A program made the translations under genes and the position numbers. Below are positions 43,890-52,673 of a DNA stretch of 64,000 nt, piece by piece. Source of the DNA: Neobacillus rhizophilus (GTDB taxonomy: Bacteria; Bacillota; Bacilli; Bacillales; Cytobacillaceae); contig NZ_JAGYPF010000001.1 in the NCBI RefSeq assembly GCF_018343535.1, forward strand, positions 124,001 to 188,000, read 5' to 3'. Position 1 is the first letter of the stretch. Each line of letters begins with the position of its first letter. Under the pieces are notes generated by a model. That model worked only from the letters and a program-made list of their open reading frames with translations. It was not told the origin of the DNA and searched no databases.

Positions 43890-43920
43890 GGTGTCAGGTA
43901 CTTAGTCCTGACACCCTTTT
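43890..43920 (+). terminator. Rho-independent terminator of deoD
   Basis: GGTGTCAGG and CCTGACACC form a 9-bp stem with an 8-nt loop, followed by CTTTTT. A GTCAG-type palindrome like those at 20495 and 38442. Confidence 0.92.
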
Positions 43921-43979
43921 TGAGGTCAAGGTAATTATAGATTAAGTCATTGTGGATAGGTTGTTACCAGGGTAGATAC

Positions 43980-44125
43980 GTCCAGCTTCAGCGCCCTAGC
44001 GGCTAGTGTCCTTCGCTCTCCGCCCTACGATAAGTCAACATCGAATCGCTAACGCTCTTCGTGTTTCCTTTATCTCAGTTGGAGAGCTCCAGGCCATACG
44101 CCGCTGAACAGGACGCTTGCGCTTT
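43980..44125. repeat. Structured Bacillus-type intergenic repeat element
   Basis: About 146 bp, GC-richer than its surroundings, with no reading frame. The ends pair: GTCC and TTCAGCG (43980-43993) with CGCTGAA and GGAC (44102-44114). The interior contains CCGCCCTACGATAAGTCAAC and GTTTCCTTTATCTC, a wording I recognise from dispersed intergenic repeats in Bacillaceae genomes. The 3' end GCTTGCGCTTTT resembles a terminator. It lies between convergent deoD and the aminotransferase gene. Confidence 0.65.
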
Positions 44126-44130
44126 TGTTA

Positions 44131-45459
44131 TTACCAACCGGCGTATTGTTTGACTAAATCCATATTGATTTTTTGCTCCTGAAGATCGGAAAAAGATTGA
44201 TCCAAAATGGAGATTGCCAGGTCAATTTCCTCCTTGGAGATAGTAAGCGGAGGAGTGATTTCAATAACATTGCTGTTGATTCCGACATAAAAGACTAGCA
44301 GACCCAGTTCAAAGCATCGATAACAAATAGCGGCTGTTTTTTCGGCAGCAGGGGCTTTGGTATGTCTGTCTTCTACTAATTCGACTCCAATGGCAAGACC
44401 TTTTCCACGAACATCGCCAATCCATTCGTACTTTTCTTGAAGCTTCTCCAGCTGCTCCAAGAAGTATTCTCCGTTAACACGTGCATTTTCTATTAATCTT
44501 TCATCCTCGATAATTTGCAGTGTTTCCAGGGAGGCAGCACTGCAAACAGGGTTCCCGCTTGTTGTAAACATATGAATACCTGTACCTACATCAAGAATTT
44601 CTTTTCTGGCCACTACTGCACTGATGGGCAGACCGCCGCCAAGGGATTTGCCGAGGACTACGGCATCCGGAACCACATCATAGTGATCAAACGAAAACCA
44701 TTTTCCCGTTCTTCCTAAGCCAACCTTCACTTCATCAAATATTAGACTAATCTCATAACGCCTGCACAACATTTCTAGCCGCGGCAAAAAGTCCTCAGGG
44801 GGTACAATTAATCCGCCATCACTTTGAATTCCTTCAATAATGATTCCTGCTGTTTGTTCAGGCGGACAGATCGTTTTAAACACTTCTTGTTCGAGGTATT
44901 GCAGCACTTGGTCTGTTAATCGAACCGTCTCCCCAAAGGGTGGCCTGTATGGATTTGGATAAGGGATTTTGATCACATTCCCACTTCCGATAAATTGCGA
45001 TTGGGCAGGATGTCCTGAGAGGGAAAGGGAGCCCATGGTCTGTCCGTGATAAGAACCCATAAAAGAAATCATTCGCGTCCGGTTTTTTGCCAGCGGAACG
45101 AGCTTGGCGATACAATCATTGGCGTCTGAACCAGAATGACCCAGCCAAACTTTTTTAGGAAAATCACCTGGGGTGATTTTGATAAGTTTTTCTGCAAGAG
45201 AGACTATTGTAGGTTCTGGTGCAGAAAGCTGGGAGGTAAACGATAAGCTCTCATATTGCTCCTTGAGTTTGCTGCTGACCCTAGGATGTCCATAGCCAAT
45301 TCCTGCAACGGCCCAGCCCGCTGTTAAATCAAGATATTCCGCACCGTTTTGGCTGGTGATACGAGTTCCTTTTGCTGATTGAACAGCAATCGGGAAAAAG
45401 CGGATTTTTAAACTGTTGGCAATCACTTGATCTTCGGCTTTTAAAAAGGTCTGGCTCAA
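44131..45459 (-). CDS. Class III aminotransferase (GABA/amine transaminase-like)
   Basis: 442 residues with a complete class III fold: GSDANDCIAKLVPLAKNRT, the SFMGSYHGQT motif, IIEGIQSDGGLIVPP, SLIFDEVKVGLGRTGKW (PLP-binding Asp) and the Schiff-base Lys in VVLGKSLGGGLP. Probably moves an amino group from a terminal amine or omega-amino acid to pyruvate or 2-oxoglutarate. It lies 14 nt downstream of the sigma-54 activator gene on the same strand, so they are co-transcribed, divergent from the gamma-glutamylation operon. That arrangement suggests a PuuE/GabT-like step in the same pathway. Confidence 0.9.
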   Translation of the reverse strand: MSQTFLKAEDQVIANSLKIRFFPIAVQSAKGTRITSQNGAEYLDLTAGWAVAGIGYGHPRVSSKLKEQYESLSFTSQLSAPEPTIVSLAEKLIKITPGDFPKKVWLGHSGSDANDCIAKLVPLAKNRTRMISFMGSYHGQTMGSLSLSGHPAQSQFIGSGNVIKIPYPNPYRPPFGETVRLTDQVLQYLEQEVFKTICPPEQTAGIIIEGIQSDGGLIVPPEDFLPRLEMLCRRYEISLIFDEVKVGLGRTGKWFSFDHYDVVPDAVVLGKSLGGGLPISAVVARKEILDVGTGIHMFTTSGNPVCSAASLETLQIIEDERLIENARVNGEYFLEQLEKLQEKYEWIGDVRGKGLAIGVELVEDRHTKAPAAEKTAAICYRCFELGLLVFYVGINSNVIEITPPLTISKEEIDLAISILDQSFSDLQEQKINMDLVKQYAGW

Positions 45460-45473
45460 AATTGTTCCCCCTT

Positions 45474-47243
45474 TTATGAATAAATAAGATATTTTTTCAG
45501 CTTGTAATTTAGATTTTGCCTTGAAATACCAAGCTGTTCTGCCGCTTTTGTAATGTTTCCTCCGGAATGGTTCATCGCCTGTTCAATCATGCTGCGTTCG
45601 AGTTTTTCAATTTGCTCGGGCATGCTTCCTAATAATTGGACGGATGGTTCTTTTGCTAAAGATTGTTCACTATGTTGAATTTTATTTTTCATGACCGGCG
45701 GTAAATGGTCAAAGCCGATCGTGTCTTCGTCATAAACAAGATTTAAGCAGCCTTCGATAACATGCTCGAGTTGTCGGACATTTCCAGGCCAGTGATAACG
45801 GTAAAAGAATTGGTAAACTTCCGTTTCTAATCCGTTTACGGATACATCCAATGCCTTGGCGTGTTTTGCGATAAAGTGGTGAGCCAGTGTCCGGATATCG
45901 TCCTTTCGATTTCGTAAAGGTGGAATCACAAGATTGACCACCCCAAGACGATAATATAAATCCTCCCGAAGCCTACCTTGGGATATCGCCTCAAGAGGCT
46001 CTTCATTCATGGTTGCAATCACCCTAACATCAATATCAATGACTTTTGCTGACCCCAAACGCTGAACTTTTCGTTCCTGCAGGACTCGAAGTAGTTTAGC
46101 TTGGAGGTTCGGGCTCATCGAATTAACTTCATCCAGCAAAAGGGTTCCACCCTGTGCCTGTTCAAATAAGCCAGCTCGATCCACTGCACCGGTGAAACTT
46201 CCTACAGTCGTTCCAAAAAGGAGGCCTTCGAGAAGGGATTCCGGCAGAGCTGCGCAGTTTTGAGCAATGAAAGGATTATTTTTCCGCGGGCTTTCATTAT
46301 GGATGCTTTGAGCGAACAATTCCTTGCCTGTCCCGGTTTCACCAATGATCAGGATATTTGATTTAGACCTCGCTGACCTTCTGGCTTGTTCGATGGTTTG
46401 AGCCATTTCCCGGCTTGAAAAAACAATGTTTTCAAATTGAAAACGGGTATGATTCTTTTGTAACGCCGGGGTTGACGGGAGGGATGAAGGACTCTTTGTT
46501 TGTTTCTGAAGCTCCATAATGGTATCAGCTAATTGTTTTTGTTCTGTAATATCCTTCGAAATTTCCATTGCTGCAGCCCTTTGTTCTCCAAGTAGCAGCG
46601 GAACGGTTCTTACAAGAGTCGTAACCGGTTTCCCGTTTGTTGTGAAATGTGTTTCTCGATGATTCAGTGTTCTTCCTGTACGAACGGTCGTCAATAGTGT
46701 ACTTGTGTGTTCATCCACATTCCAGATGTCATGAACCCGTTTATTTCTAACTGCTTCCGGTTCTAAAGAATCCACTTCCCCAGATTTGCGATTGTAAAAA
46801 AGAATCTTACCGTGTTCATCAATAACACAAATCCCTTGTTCAATCTGGTCAAGGATAACGTCAAATAATTGCCTGACTTTATTCATATCATTAATTTGTT
46901 CCTGTAGCTGTTGACCATGAGTGATGTCTTTTAAAAATAAATAGTAGGTAACACTTTTATCCATGTTTTCATGGCAGCCAATATTCCCGACAAACTGCTT
47001 GGTCCCCAAAGAAATCGGGATCCCCGTTTTTCCCTTTTTCTGAAAGCACTTCTCAAATTCTTCAGAAGGAATAAGTTCAAATACAGAAGATCCGATTAGG
47101 GTGGAGGGACTGCCTTGAAATAACCTTGCCGCTGGGCGGTTTAAGGAAATAATTTTTCCATCTTCATTGATTACCATCATACAATCAAAGGTATGATTCC
47201 AAACTTCTTCTAATATTGGATGCTGATCAACATTCAATTTCAT
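45474..47243 (-). CDS. Sigma-54-dependent activator with PAS sensor domains
   Basis: 589 residues; ATG 47243, with GTG 47246 and TTG 47237 as alternatives near AGGTG. Two PAS-like domains occupy about 10-115 and 130-240 (NEDGKIISLNRPAARLF and DEHGKILFYNRKSG). The AAA+ domain has Walker A GETGTGKELF, the sigma-54 contact loop GSFTGA (the usual GAFTGA with Ser), Walker B GGTLLLDEVNSM and the arginine finger region LREDLYYRL. A C-terminal Fis-type HTH (GNITKAAEQLGISRQNLNYKL) completes it. It should activate the divergent operon via the sigma-54 promoter at 47506 in response to a ligand sensed by PAS. Confidence 0.93.
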   Translation of the reverse strand: MKLNVDQHPILEEVWNHTFDCMMVINEDGKIISLNRPAARLFQGSPSTLIGSSVFELIPSEEFEKCFQKKGKTGIPISLGTKQFVGNIGCHENMDKSVTYYLFLKDITHGQQLQEQINDMNKVRQLFDVILDQIEQGICVIDEHGKILFYNRKSGEVDSLEPEAVRNKRVHDIWNVDEHTSTLLTTVRTGRTLNHRETHFTTNGKPVTTLVRTVPLLLGEQRAAAMEISKDITEQKQLADTIMELQKQTKSPSSLPSTPALQKNHTRFQFENIVFSSREMAQTIEQARRSARSKSNILIIGETGTGKELFAQSIHNESPRKNNPFIAQNCAALPESLLEGLLFGTTVGSFTGAVDRAGLFEQAQGGTLLLDEVNSMSPNLQAKLLRVLQERKVQRLGSAKVIDIDVRVIATMNEEPLEAISQGRLREDLYYRLGVVNLVIPPLRNRKDDIRTLAHHFIAKHAKALDVSVNGLETEVYQFFYRYHWPGNVRQLEHVIEGCLNLVYDEDTIGFDHLPPVMKNKIQHSEQSLAKEPSVQLLGSMPEQIEKLERSMIEQAMNHSGGNITKAAEQLGISRQNLNYKLKKYLIYS

Positions 47244-47383
47244 CACCTGTCTAACACGAAAAATAATTAGCGAAAAATTTTTGTCGCTTTAATAAAGGTA
47301 AATGTCCCATTTTCAAAATATTATCATAATTACAGCAGGCGCAAAACATATATTTTGAATTTTAGTAAAAGTGAAAAAGAATG

Positions 47384-47419
47384 ACCGAAAAATATTTTTC
47401 GGTAGAAAAAATTTTTTCT
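47384..47419. promoter_or_regulatory. Paired palindromes, candidate activator binding sites (UAS)
   Basis: ACCGAAAAATATTTTTCGGT (47384-47403) is a perfect 20-bp palindrome, immediately followed by AGAAAAAATTTTTTCT (47404-47419). A related imperfect palindrome GCGAAAAATTTTTGTCGC occurs near 47270. They lie about 100 bp upstream of the sigma-54 promoter, the usual distance for enhancer-like sites. Confidence 0.7.
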
Positions 47420-47505
47420 CGGAAATTATAGCCTTTGTTAATAAGGAATTTTATTTTTTACCTGTTATAATAAGGATTTTTGGATTATTTTCTGAATTTT
47501 AAAAG

Positions 47506-47522
47506 TTGGCACGAAATTTGCA
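47506..47522 (+). promoter_or_regulatory. Sigma-54 (-24/-12) promoter
   Basis: TTGGCACGAAATTTGCA matches the consensus TGGCAC-n5-TTGC[AT] exactly, with GG and GC 12 bp apart. It lies 34 bp before the amidohydrolase start codon. Confidence 0.93.
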
Positions 47523-47555
47523 AGAATTTCGACATACAACAAAGGAGGGAATCAA

Positions 47556-48725
47556 ATGAGAGTATCATTAGAGGACTGTCAAGCGATTGATGTCCATGCA
47601 CATCCATATATAGCCAATTCGGAGCCTTATACACCGGATGAGTTTGTAAGAAAGCTGTCGCTTGCTGTCATTCCGAATCAAATTCCAGAAAACTATCAGC
47701 GGGTTGCTAAACAGCCATATCCGGGAAGTAACATGTGGGTGCAAATTTTGATTCAGCGTTTAGCAAAATATTTTTCATGCGAGCCGACGCTCGAAGCTGT
47801 TGTGGAACAGCGAAATATGAGGGCAGTAGATTTCAAAAAGTATACACGGGAGCTTTTTCAGGATGCCAATATTACCGGAATTGTCGGGGACTTTGGGTAT
47901 CCGCAGCCACCGCTTTTGAAGTCCGAATATGCAGATTTATGCGGAGCGCGTATCTGGGAAATTTATCGAATTGAACCGGTGATGGTCCGTTTATGCGAGG
48001 AGTGCCACACTTTTGCAGAATTTCAAAAGCAGTATCGTTCAGATTTAGCAAATGAGTTGAAAAAAGCTGGAGTAGTGGGATTAAAGTCGATTATTGCTTA
48101 TCGCAGCGGTCTTGAAATCGAATCTATGAATGAACAGCTTGCAGCCGAAGAATATGCAGAATTTAGAGCTAACACAAGGGCAACGGTGAAAAGCTTCCGG
48201 GATTATTGCTTGCATGTTGCCATGGAGGAATGTACTTCATCGGATAAGGTTATGCATATTCACACAGGTATTGGAGACGGTGAAGTGGTACTGCCAAAAG
48301 CAAGCCCTAGTTTTCTATTAGATATGCTAAGAGATGAGAAATATCAAGATACAAAAGTGCATCTTGTTCACGGGGGATACCCTTGGGTGGAAGAAGCGGC
48401 ATTCATTGTCAGTATTTTACCTAATGTTTATATGGATATTTCCTTGCAGAATCCATTTAGCGGCCACGGGGTCAAGCGAATTATTTCACAGATATTTGAA
48501 TTTGCGCCATTTGATAAGGTGATGTATGGTTCAGACGCCTTTACGGTACCGGAAATGAACTGGCTTGGCGTTCATTTATTTAAGGAGTGCTTCGAGGAGG
48601 TATTAACCTCTTGGGTAGAATCCGATTATATGGATGCCGAAACAGCAAGAGTCATCGGAGAAATGGTCCTATTCCGTAATTTTGAAAATGTTTATCAGAA
48701 ATATTTAAAGGGGGCGATTGGATGA
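47556..48725 (+). CDS. FluG-type amidohydrolase (metal-dependent TIM-barrel hydrolase)
   Basis: 389 residues. Metal motifs are DVHAHPY (HxH), GLKSIIAYRSG (Lys), MHIHTGIGDGE, KVHLVHGGYPW and MYGSDAFTVPE (catalytic Asp). This resembles the N-terminal amidohydrolase half of FluG, whose C-terminal half is glutamine synthetase-like; here that second half is a separate gene three positions downstream. Likely reaction is hydrolysis of an amide or gamma-glutamyl bond. First gene after the sigma-54 promoter with a strong AAAGGAGGG site; its stop overlaps the permease start (ATGA). Confidence 0.88.
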   Translation: MRVSLEDCQAIDVHAHPYIANSEPYTPDEFVRKLSLAVIPNQIPENYQRVAKQPYPGSNMWVQILIQRLAKYFSCEPTLEAVVEQRNMRAVDFKKYTRELFQDANITGIVGDFGYPQPPLLKSEYADLCGARIWEIYRIEPVMVRLCEECHTFAEFQKQYRSDLANELKKAGVVGLKSIIAYRSGLEIESMNEQLAAEEYAEFRANTRATVKSFRDYCLHVAMEECTSSDKVMHIHTGIGDGEVVLPKASPSFLLDMLRDEKYQDTKVHLVHGGYPWVEEAAFIVSILPNVYMDISLQNPFSGHGVKRIISQIFEFAPFDKVMYGSDAFTVPEMNWLGVHLFKECFEEVLTSWVESDYMDAETARVIGEMVLFRNFENVYQKYLKGAIG

Positions 48726-50086
48726 GCAACAATAATCAATTAGGGCTTGAATCACAGAAAAAGCTTGGCTACTGGTCAATTTGGGCACTGGGTGTAGGTG
48801 CCGTTATCGGCGATGGGATTTTTCTATTAATGGGGCAGGGGATTGCGACCGCGGGACCTGGAGCGATTCTAGCCTATGGTGTAGCAGGATTGTCGCAGTT
48901 GTTCTTAATGATTGCGCTAGGGGAGCTGGCTGTCGGAATGCCGACTGCAGGAGCCATGTCTACATGGGTTGAGCGCTTTATGGGAAAATGGTGGGGCTTT
49001 TTGTCTGGTTTCACCTTTGCACTCGGCTGGGTTATTGCCGGTGGAAGTGTTGGGCTCGCATTAGGAAAAATTACCATGTGGTTTTTCCCGCAGCTAAAAG
49101 GTGATTTATGGCCAATGTTTTTTGCCATTTTCTTTATTACCCTTTTTGCTGTGCTGAATATTCTTGGAACAGAAATCGCTGCCAGAACACAGTTGATTCT
49201 CGTCGTGATCATGACCCTCGTCATGGCTCTTTTCTCGATCATCGGCATCAAAGATATGAACTTTGAAAACTTCACACCATTTTTGCCACACGGAATGGAT
49301 GGGTTCTGGTCAGCGATTCCACTTGGAACCTACGCTTATTTAGGTGCAGTTACGCTGGCAACTGCTGGAGGAGAGGTAAAAAATCCAAAGGATCTGCCAA
49401 AAGCGTTAATTTGGTCTAGTTTAACTTTCCTTATTTTGTATTCAGCAGCACAAGCTGTATTGCAGGGATTAATTCCATGGGACAAAATCACCATGGATAG
49501 TTCTCCATTTACTGAAGCTGCAGGAATGGTATTTGGTGTTGCCGGTGCCTACATCATGAATATGACCGCATGGATTGCGGCAGCTACCTGTATTTTAATG
49601 GGTACACTTTATGCATCATCAAGGATTTTTTATGCACAGGCAAAGAGCGGATTTTTACCTTCCTTTTTTGCGTATGTTCATCCAAAGACTGGTACACCTG
49701 TTTACGGAATTATCGTGGTTTGGGCGTTGTCAGTAGGATTAGTCGTTTTAGGGGTGTTGAATCCTGATTTCCTATATGTTGAACTTTCTACTCAATTGGT
49801 TCTAGCCTGGTTGGTTTCTTGGACATTGGCACTTATTGCTGGAATTTTATATCGAAAGAAAGCTCTGCAAGAGGTAAAACAGCTTCCTTGGAGACAACCT
49901 CTCTATCCGTTATTCCCGGTTCTTGGCTTCGTGGGAATTGGAATCGTCTTCTACGGAACCTTTGTCGGTTCGCCAATGACCTTGGTTCGCGGCGCAATTG
50001 GCATGGTAGTCCTGTATGTGCTATTTAAGTTATTTAATAAATCTAAAAATCTATCAAACACTTCAAGTAAAGATACAACAATGTAA
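48722..50086 (+). CDS. APC family amine/amino acid permease
   Basis: 454 residues, 12 predicted membrane segments. WSIWALGVGAVIGDGIFLLMGQ is the characteristic first helix with the unwound GxG substrate site, and GAVTLATAGGEVKNPKDLPKA is the conserved loop after helix 6 (given here as two strings: GAVTLATAGGE and NPKDLPKAL). It probably imports the amine that is then gamma-glutamylated. Translation is coupled to the amidohydrolase gene by a 4-nt overlap. Specificity is not readable from sequence. Confidence 0.9.
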   Translation: MSNNNQLGLESQKKLGYWSIWALGVGAVIGDGIFLLMGQGIATAGPGAILAYGVAGLSQLFLMIALGELAVGMPTAGAMSTWVERFMGKWWGFLSGFTFALGWVIAGGSVGLALGKITMWFFPQLKGDLWPMFFAIFFITLFAVLNILGTEIAARTQLILVVIMTLVMALFSIIGIKDMNFENFTPFLPHGMDGFWSAIPLGTYAYLGAVTLATAGGEVKNPKDLPKALIWSSLTFLILYSAAQAVLQGLIPWDKITMDSSPFTEAAGMVFGVAGAYIMNMTAWIAAATCILMGTLYASSRIFYAQAKSGFLPSFFAYVHPKTGTPVYGIIVVWALSVGLVVLGVLNPDFLYVELSTQLVLAWLVSWTLALIAGILYRKKALQEVKQLPWRQPLYPLFPVLGFVGIGIVFYGTFVGSPMTLVRGAIGMVVLYVLFKLFNKSKNLSNTSSKDTTM

Positions 50087-50100
50087 GGGGGCATTCAACA

Positions 50101-51291
50101 GTGCTTACCAAAAAGGAATTAGAAGTACAAAAAGACCTTGAAACAAAACTATATGAAATACGCCGTCATCTCCATCAGCATCCTGAACTTTCCTTTCAGG
50201 AGCATGAGACCTCTCGCTTTATTGCTTCCTGTCTGGAAGAGTGGGGGATACCTTATCAAGATATTGGTGAAACTGGTATTTTCGTAGATATTATCGGGGA
50301 AAACGGCGATGGGGCACATATTGGAATTAGGGCGGATATTGACGCCCTTCCGATCCATGAACAAACCGGTCTCGATTTTTCATCGAAGAACCCAGGGGTT
50401 ATGCACGCTTGCGGCCATGACGGCCATACGACGATTCTCCTTGGAACGGTTTATCAGTTATATCATTTAAGGAGCCAATTGTCTGGGAGAGTCCGCTGCA
50501 TTTTTCAGCCAGGAGAGGAAGCAGATGGGGCGGCCGAGCAGCTTATTAAACTAGGAGTCTTAGAAAATCCGTCTGTTGATGCCATGCTGGCTCTTCATTT
50601 GTGGCCTCACCTCCCGCATCGGACGGTCGGTGTAAAATATGGAGCAATTACCGCTTCCTGCGACGATTTTGAAATTATTGTGGAAGGAAAAGGCGGCCAT
50701 AGTGCACGGCCTCATCAAGCGATCGATGCGATTACGATAAGCTCGCAGATTCTTCAAGCTTTGCCAACGTTAGTCACAAAGGAAAGCAATCCGGTGGAGC
50801 CTGTTGTGGTCCATGTTGGAAAAATTGGCGGAGGAACTGCCAGCAATGTTGTCGCAGACAAGGTAGTAATGGAAGGGACAACAAGGTCAGTTACAAGAGA
50901 GACTCGAAAAAGACTAGCTGCACAAATAACAGAAATGTGCCAGAATATCGCCCAAGTCTTTGGCGGTAAGGCAATCGTCAACTATAAAGAGAGCCATCCT
51001 CCGGTTATCAATAGCGATTGGGTGACGAAAGAATTGGAGGAAGGTGCAAAAGAGCTTCTCGGAACGGAAAATGTGTTCCAATTGAAGGAGCCATCGATGG
51101 GTGCGGATGATTTTGGGGCTTTTGCCGAAAAAGTTCCAAGTACGTATTTTAGGCTGGGAGTCGCTCAGGAGGGGAAACCTGCCTTTGATTTACACCATCC
51201 GCAATTTGAGTTTCATGAATCGATCATTCCCGTTGGGGTCGAGCTATTCACCCATGTCATTATGAGAAGATTGCATAAAGGAGTCGAATAA
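50101..51291 (+). CDS. M20 family amidohydrolase (hippurate/N-acyl-amino acid hydrolase-like)
   Basis: 396 residues, GTG start at 50101. Motifs of the M20D group: RRHLHQHPELSFQEHET, IRADIDALPI, MHACGHDGHT (metal ligands), FQPGEEADG (general-base Glu) and the C-terminal MGADDFGAF and DLHHPQFEF. Enzymes of this group cleave N-acyl amino acids, indole-acetyl conjugates or aminobenzoyl-glutamate to a carboxylate and an amine. In this operon it could split an N-acylated or gamma-glutamyl amine. It lies 14 nt after the permease and 2 nt before the glutamine synthetase-like gene. Confidence 0.92.
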   Translation: MLTKKELEVQKDLETKLYEIRRHLHQHPELSFQEHETSRFIASCLEEWGIPYQDIGETGIFVDIIGENGDGAHIGIRADIDALPIHEQTGLDFSSKNPGVMHACGHDGHTTILLGTVYQLYHLRSQLSGRVRCIFQPGEEADGAAEQLIKLGVLENPSVDAMLALHLWPHLPHRTVGVKYGAITASCDDFEIIVEGKGGHSARPHQAIDAITISSQILQALPTLVTKESNPVEPVVVHVGKIGGGTASNVVADKVVMEGTTRSVTRETRKRLAAQITEMCQNIAQVFGGKAIVNYKESHPPVINSDWVTKELEEGAKELLGTENVFQLKEPSMGADDFGAFAEKVPSTYFRLGVAQEGKPAFDLHHPQFEFHESIIPVGVELFTHVIMRRLHKGVE

Positions 51292-51293
51292 AT

Positions 51294-52640
51294 ATGATAA
51301 CAAAAGAACAGGTACTAGATATTGTCGCGAAAGAAAAGATTGAATTTATCCGTGTGGAATTTCTTGATTATGCCGGCGTAACGCGCGGAAGAACGATTCG
51401 TCCGGCACAGCTTGAGGATGCAATGGAAAAGGGAGTCAATTTTAGTACAGCCATTATGAGCTTTGATACATTTGACGAGTATATTCCGAATCCTGCCTAT
51501 GGTCCGAATGATGGAGATTTCTTCGCAGTACCGGATCCGAGCACTTTTGCTATCCTTCCTTACCGAAAGAATACTGCCCGCATGCTGTGTGACTTAGTTG
51601 ATATTAATGGGGAACCATGGCACGGTTGTCCAAGAGGTGCGTTGAAACGGTTATTAAATGAGGTAGAAACGCTCCTAGGCGGAAAAATGTACATGGCTTT
51701 TGAGCAGGAGGCTTACCTTTTAAAGGACCAAGGTGGACAGCTTGTTCCTGCCGATAACAGCCATTGTTTCTCGTCCGAGGGCGCCGATTTGCAAGAGGAT
51801 TTCATCCAAGACTTTGTTTATTCCCTTGAAGGCATGGGAGTTAAAACTGAGCAAATCTCAAGTGAATATGGCCCTGGCCAGCTTGAAATCAATTTAAAAT
51901 ACACCAACGCTTTAAAAGCGGCAGATGACCAAGTCACTTTCATGCATTTATTCAAGCAGATTGCCCGCGATAAAGGAATGGTTGGGACATTAATGCCTAA
52001 GCCCTTTCAACACTTAGCCGGCAGCGGACTACATGTCCATATCAGCCTGTACGATGAGGCTGGTGAAAACCTTTTTGAAGATCCGACAGACCAACGCGGA
52101 CTTGATATGTCCGAAAAAGCTTATCAATTTATCGGAGGACTTTTGAAGCATGGTTCTTCTTTAATAGCAATTGGGGCACCAAGTGTTAATTCCTATAAAA
52201 GAATGCAGCCTGGTTCCTGGGCACCGGCCCATATTTGTTACGGCTCAGGAAATCGTTCGGTATTGGTACGTATACCAGAGAAAAGAAGAGCTAGACGTTT
52301 CGAATACCGCGGTGCGGATGGAACGTGCAACCCGTATCTTTTAGCAGCTTGTTTGGTAGCGTCAGGTATAAGAGGTATTCAAAACCAGCTTGATCCAGGC
52401 GAACCAGTTGATTTCGATGTAAGTGCTGCATCCGAGTTCCAATTGAAGGAAAGAAATATTAGCTGGGTGCCAAGAAGCTTAAAGGAAGCGGTTGATCATT
52501 TGGCACAGGATTCCGTGTTGGCCCAAACCATCGGCAGATCGATTTGGGAAGAATTTATCAAGATTAAGAGAACAGAATGGGACAAATATTCCCGCTATGT
52601 AAGTGAGTGGGAACGAAATCTTTTTTCTGCCAGATTTTAA
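51294..52640 (+). CDS. Glutamine synthetase-like gamma-glutamylamide ligase
   Basis: 448 residues. Glutamine synthetase fold: N-terminal beta-grasp (FIRVEFLDYAGVTRGRTI), ATP/metal motifs AFEQEAYLL, GPGQLEINLKYTNALKAAD, HLAGSGLHVHISL (HxH), GAPSVNSYKRMQPG and RRFEYRGADGTCNPYL. It resembles PuuA and FluG type ligases more than GlnA. These join glutamate to an amine at the gamma-carboxyl using ATP. The adjoining permease, hydrolases and aminotransferase support amine catabolism rather than nitrogen assimilation. AAAGGAG ends the M20 gene and serves ATG 51294. Confidence 0.9.
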   Translation: MITKEQVLDIVAKEKIEFIRVEFLDYAGVTRGRTIRPAQLEDAMEKGVNFSTAIMSFDTFDEYIPNPAYGPNDGDFFAVPDPSTFAILPYRKNTARMLCDLVDINGEPWHGCPRGALKRLLNEVETLLGGKMYMAFEQEAYLLKDQGGQLVPADNSHCFSSEGADLQEDFIQDFVYSLEGMGVKTEQISSEYGPGQLEINLKYTNALKAADDQVTFMHLFKQIARDKGMVGTLMPKPFQHLAGSGLHVHISLYDEAGENLFEDPTDQRGLDMSEKAYQFIGGLLKHGSSLIAIGAPSVNSYKRMQPGSWAPAHICYGSGNRSVLVRIPEKRRARRFEYRGADGTCNPYLLAACLVASGIRGIQNQLDPGEPVDFDVSAASEFQLKERNISWVPRSLKEAVDHLAQDSVLAQTIGRSIWEEFIKIKRTEWDKYSRYVSEWERNLFSARF

Positions 52641-52673
52641 GAAACCTCTTAAACAAAGCAAGGGAGAAGAAAA

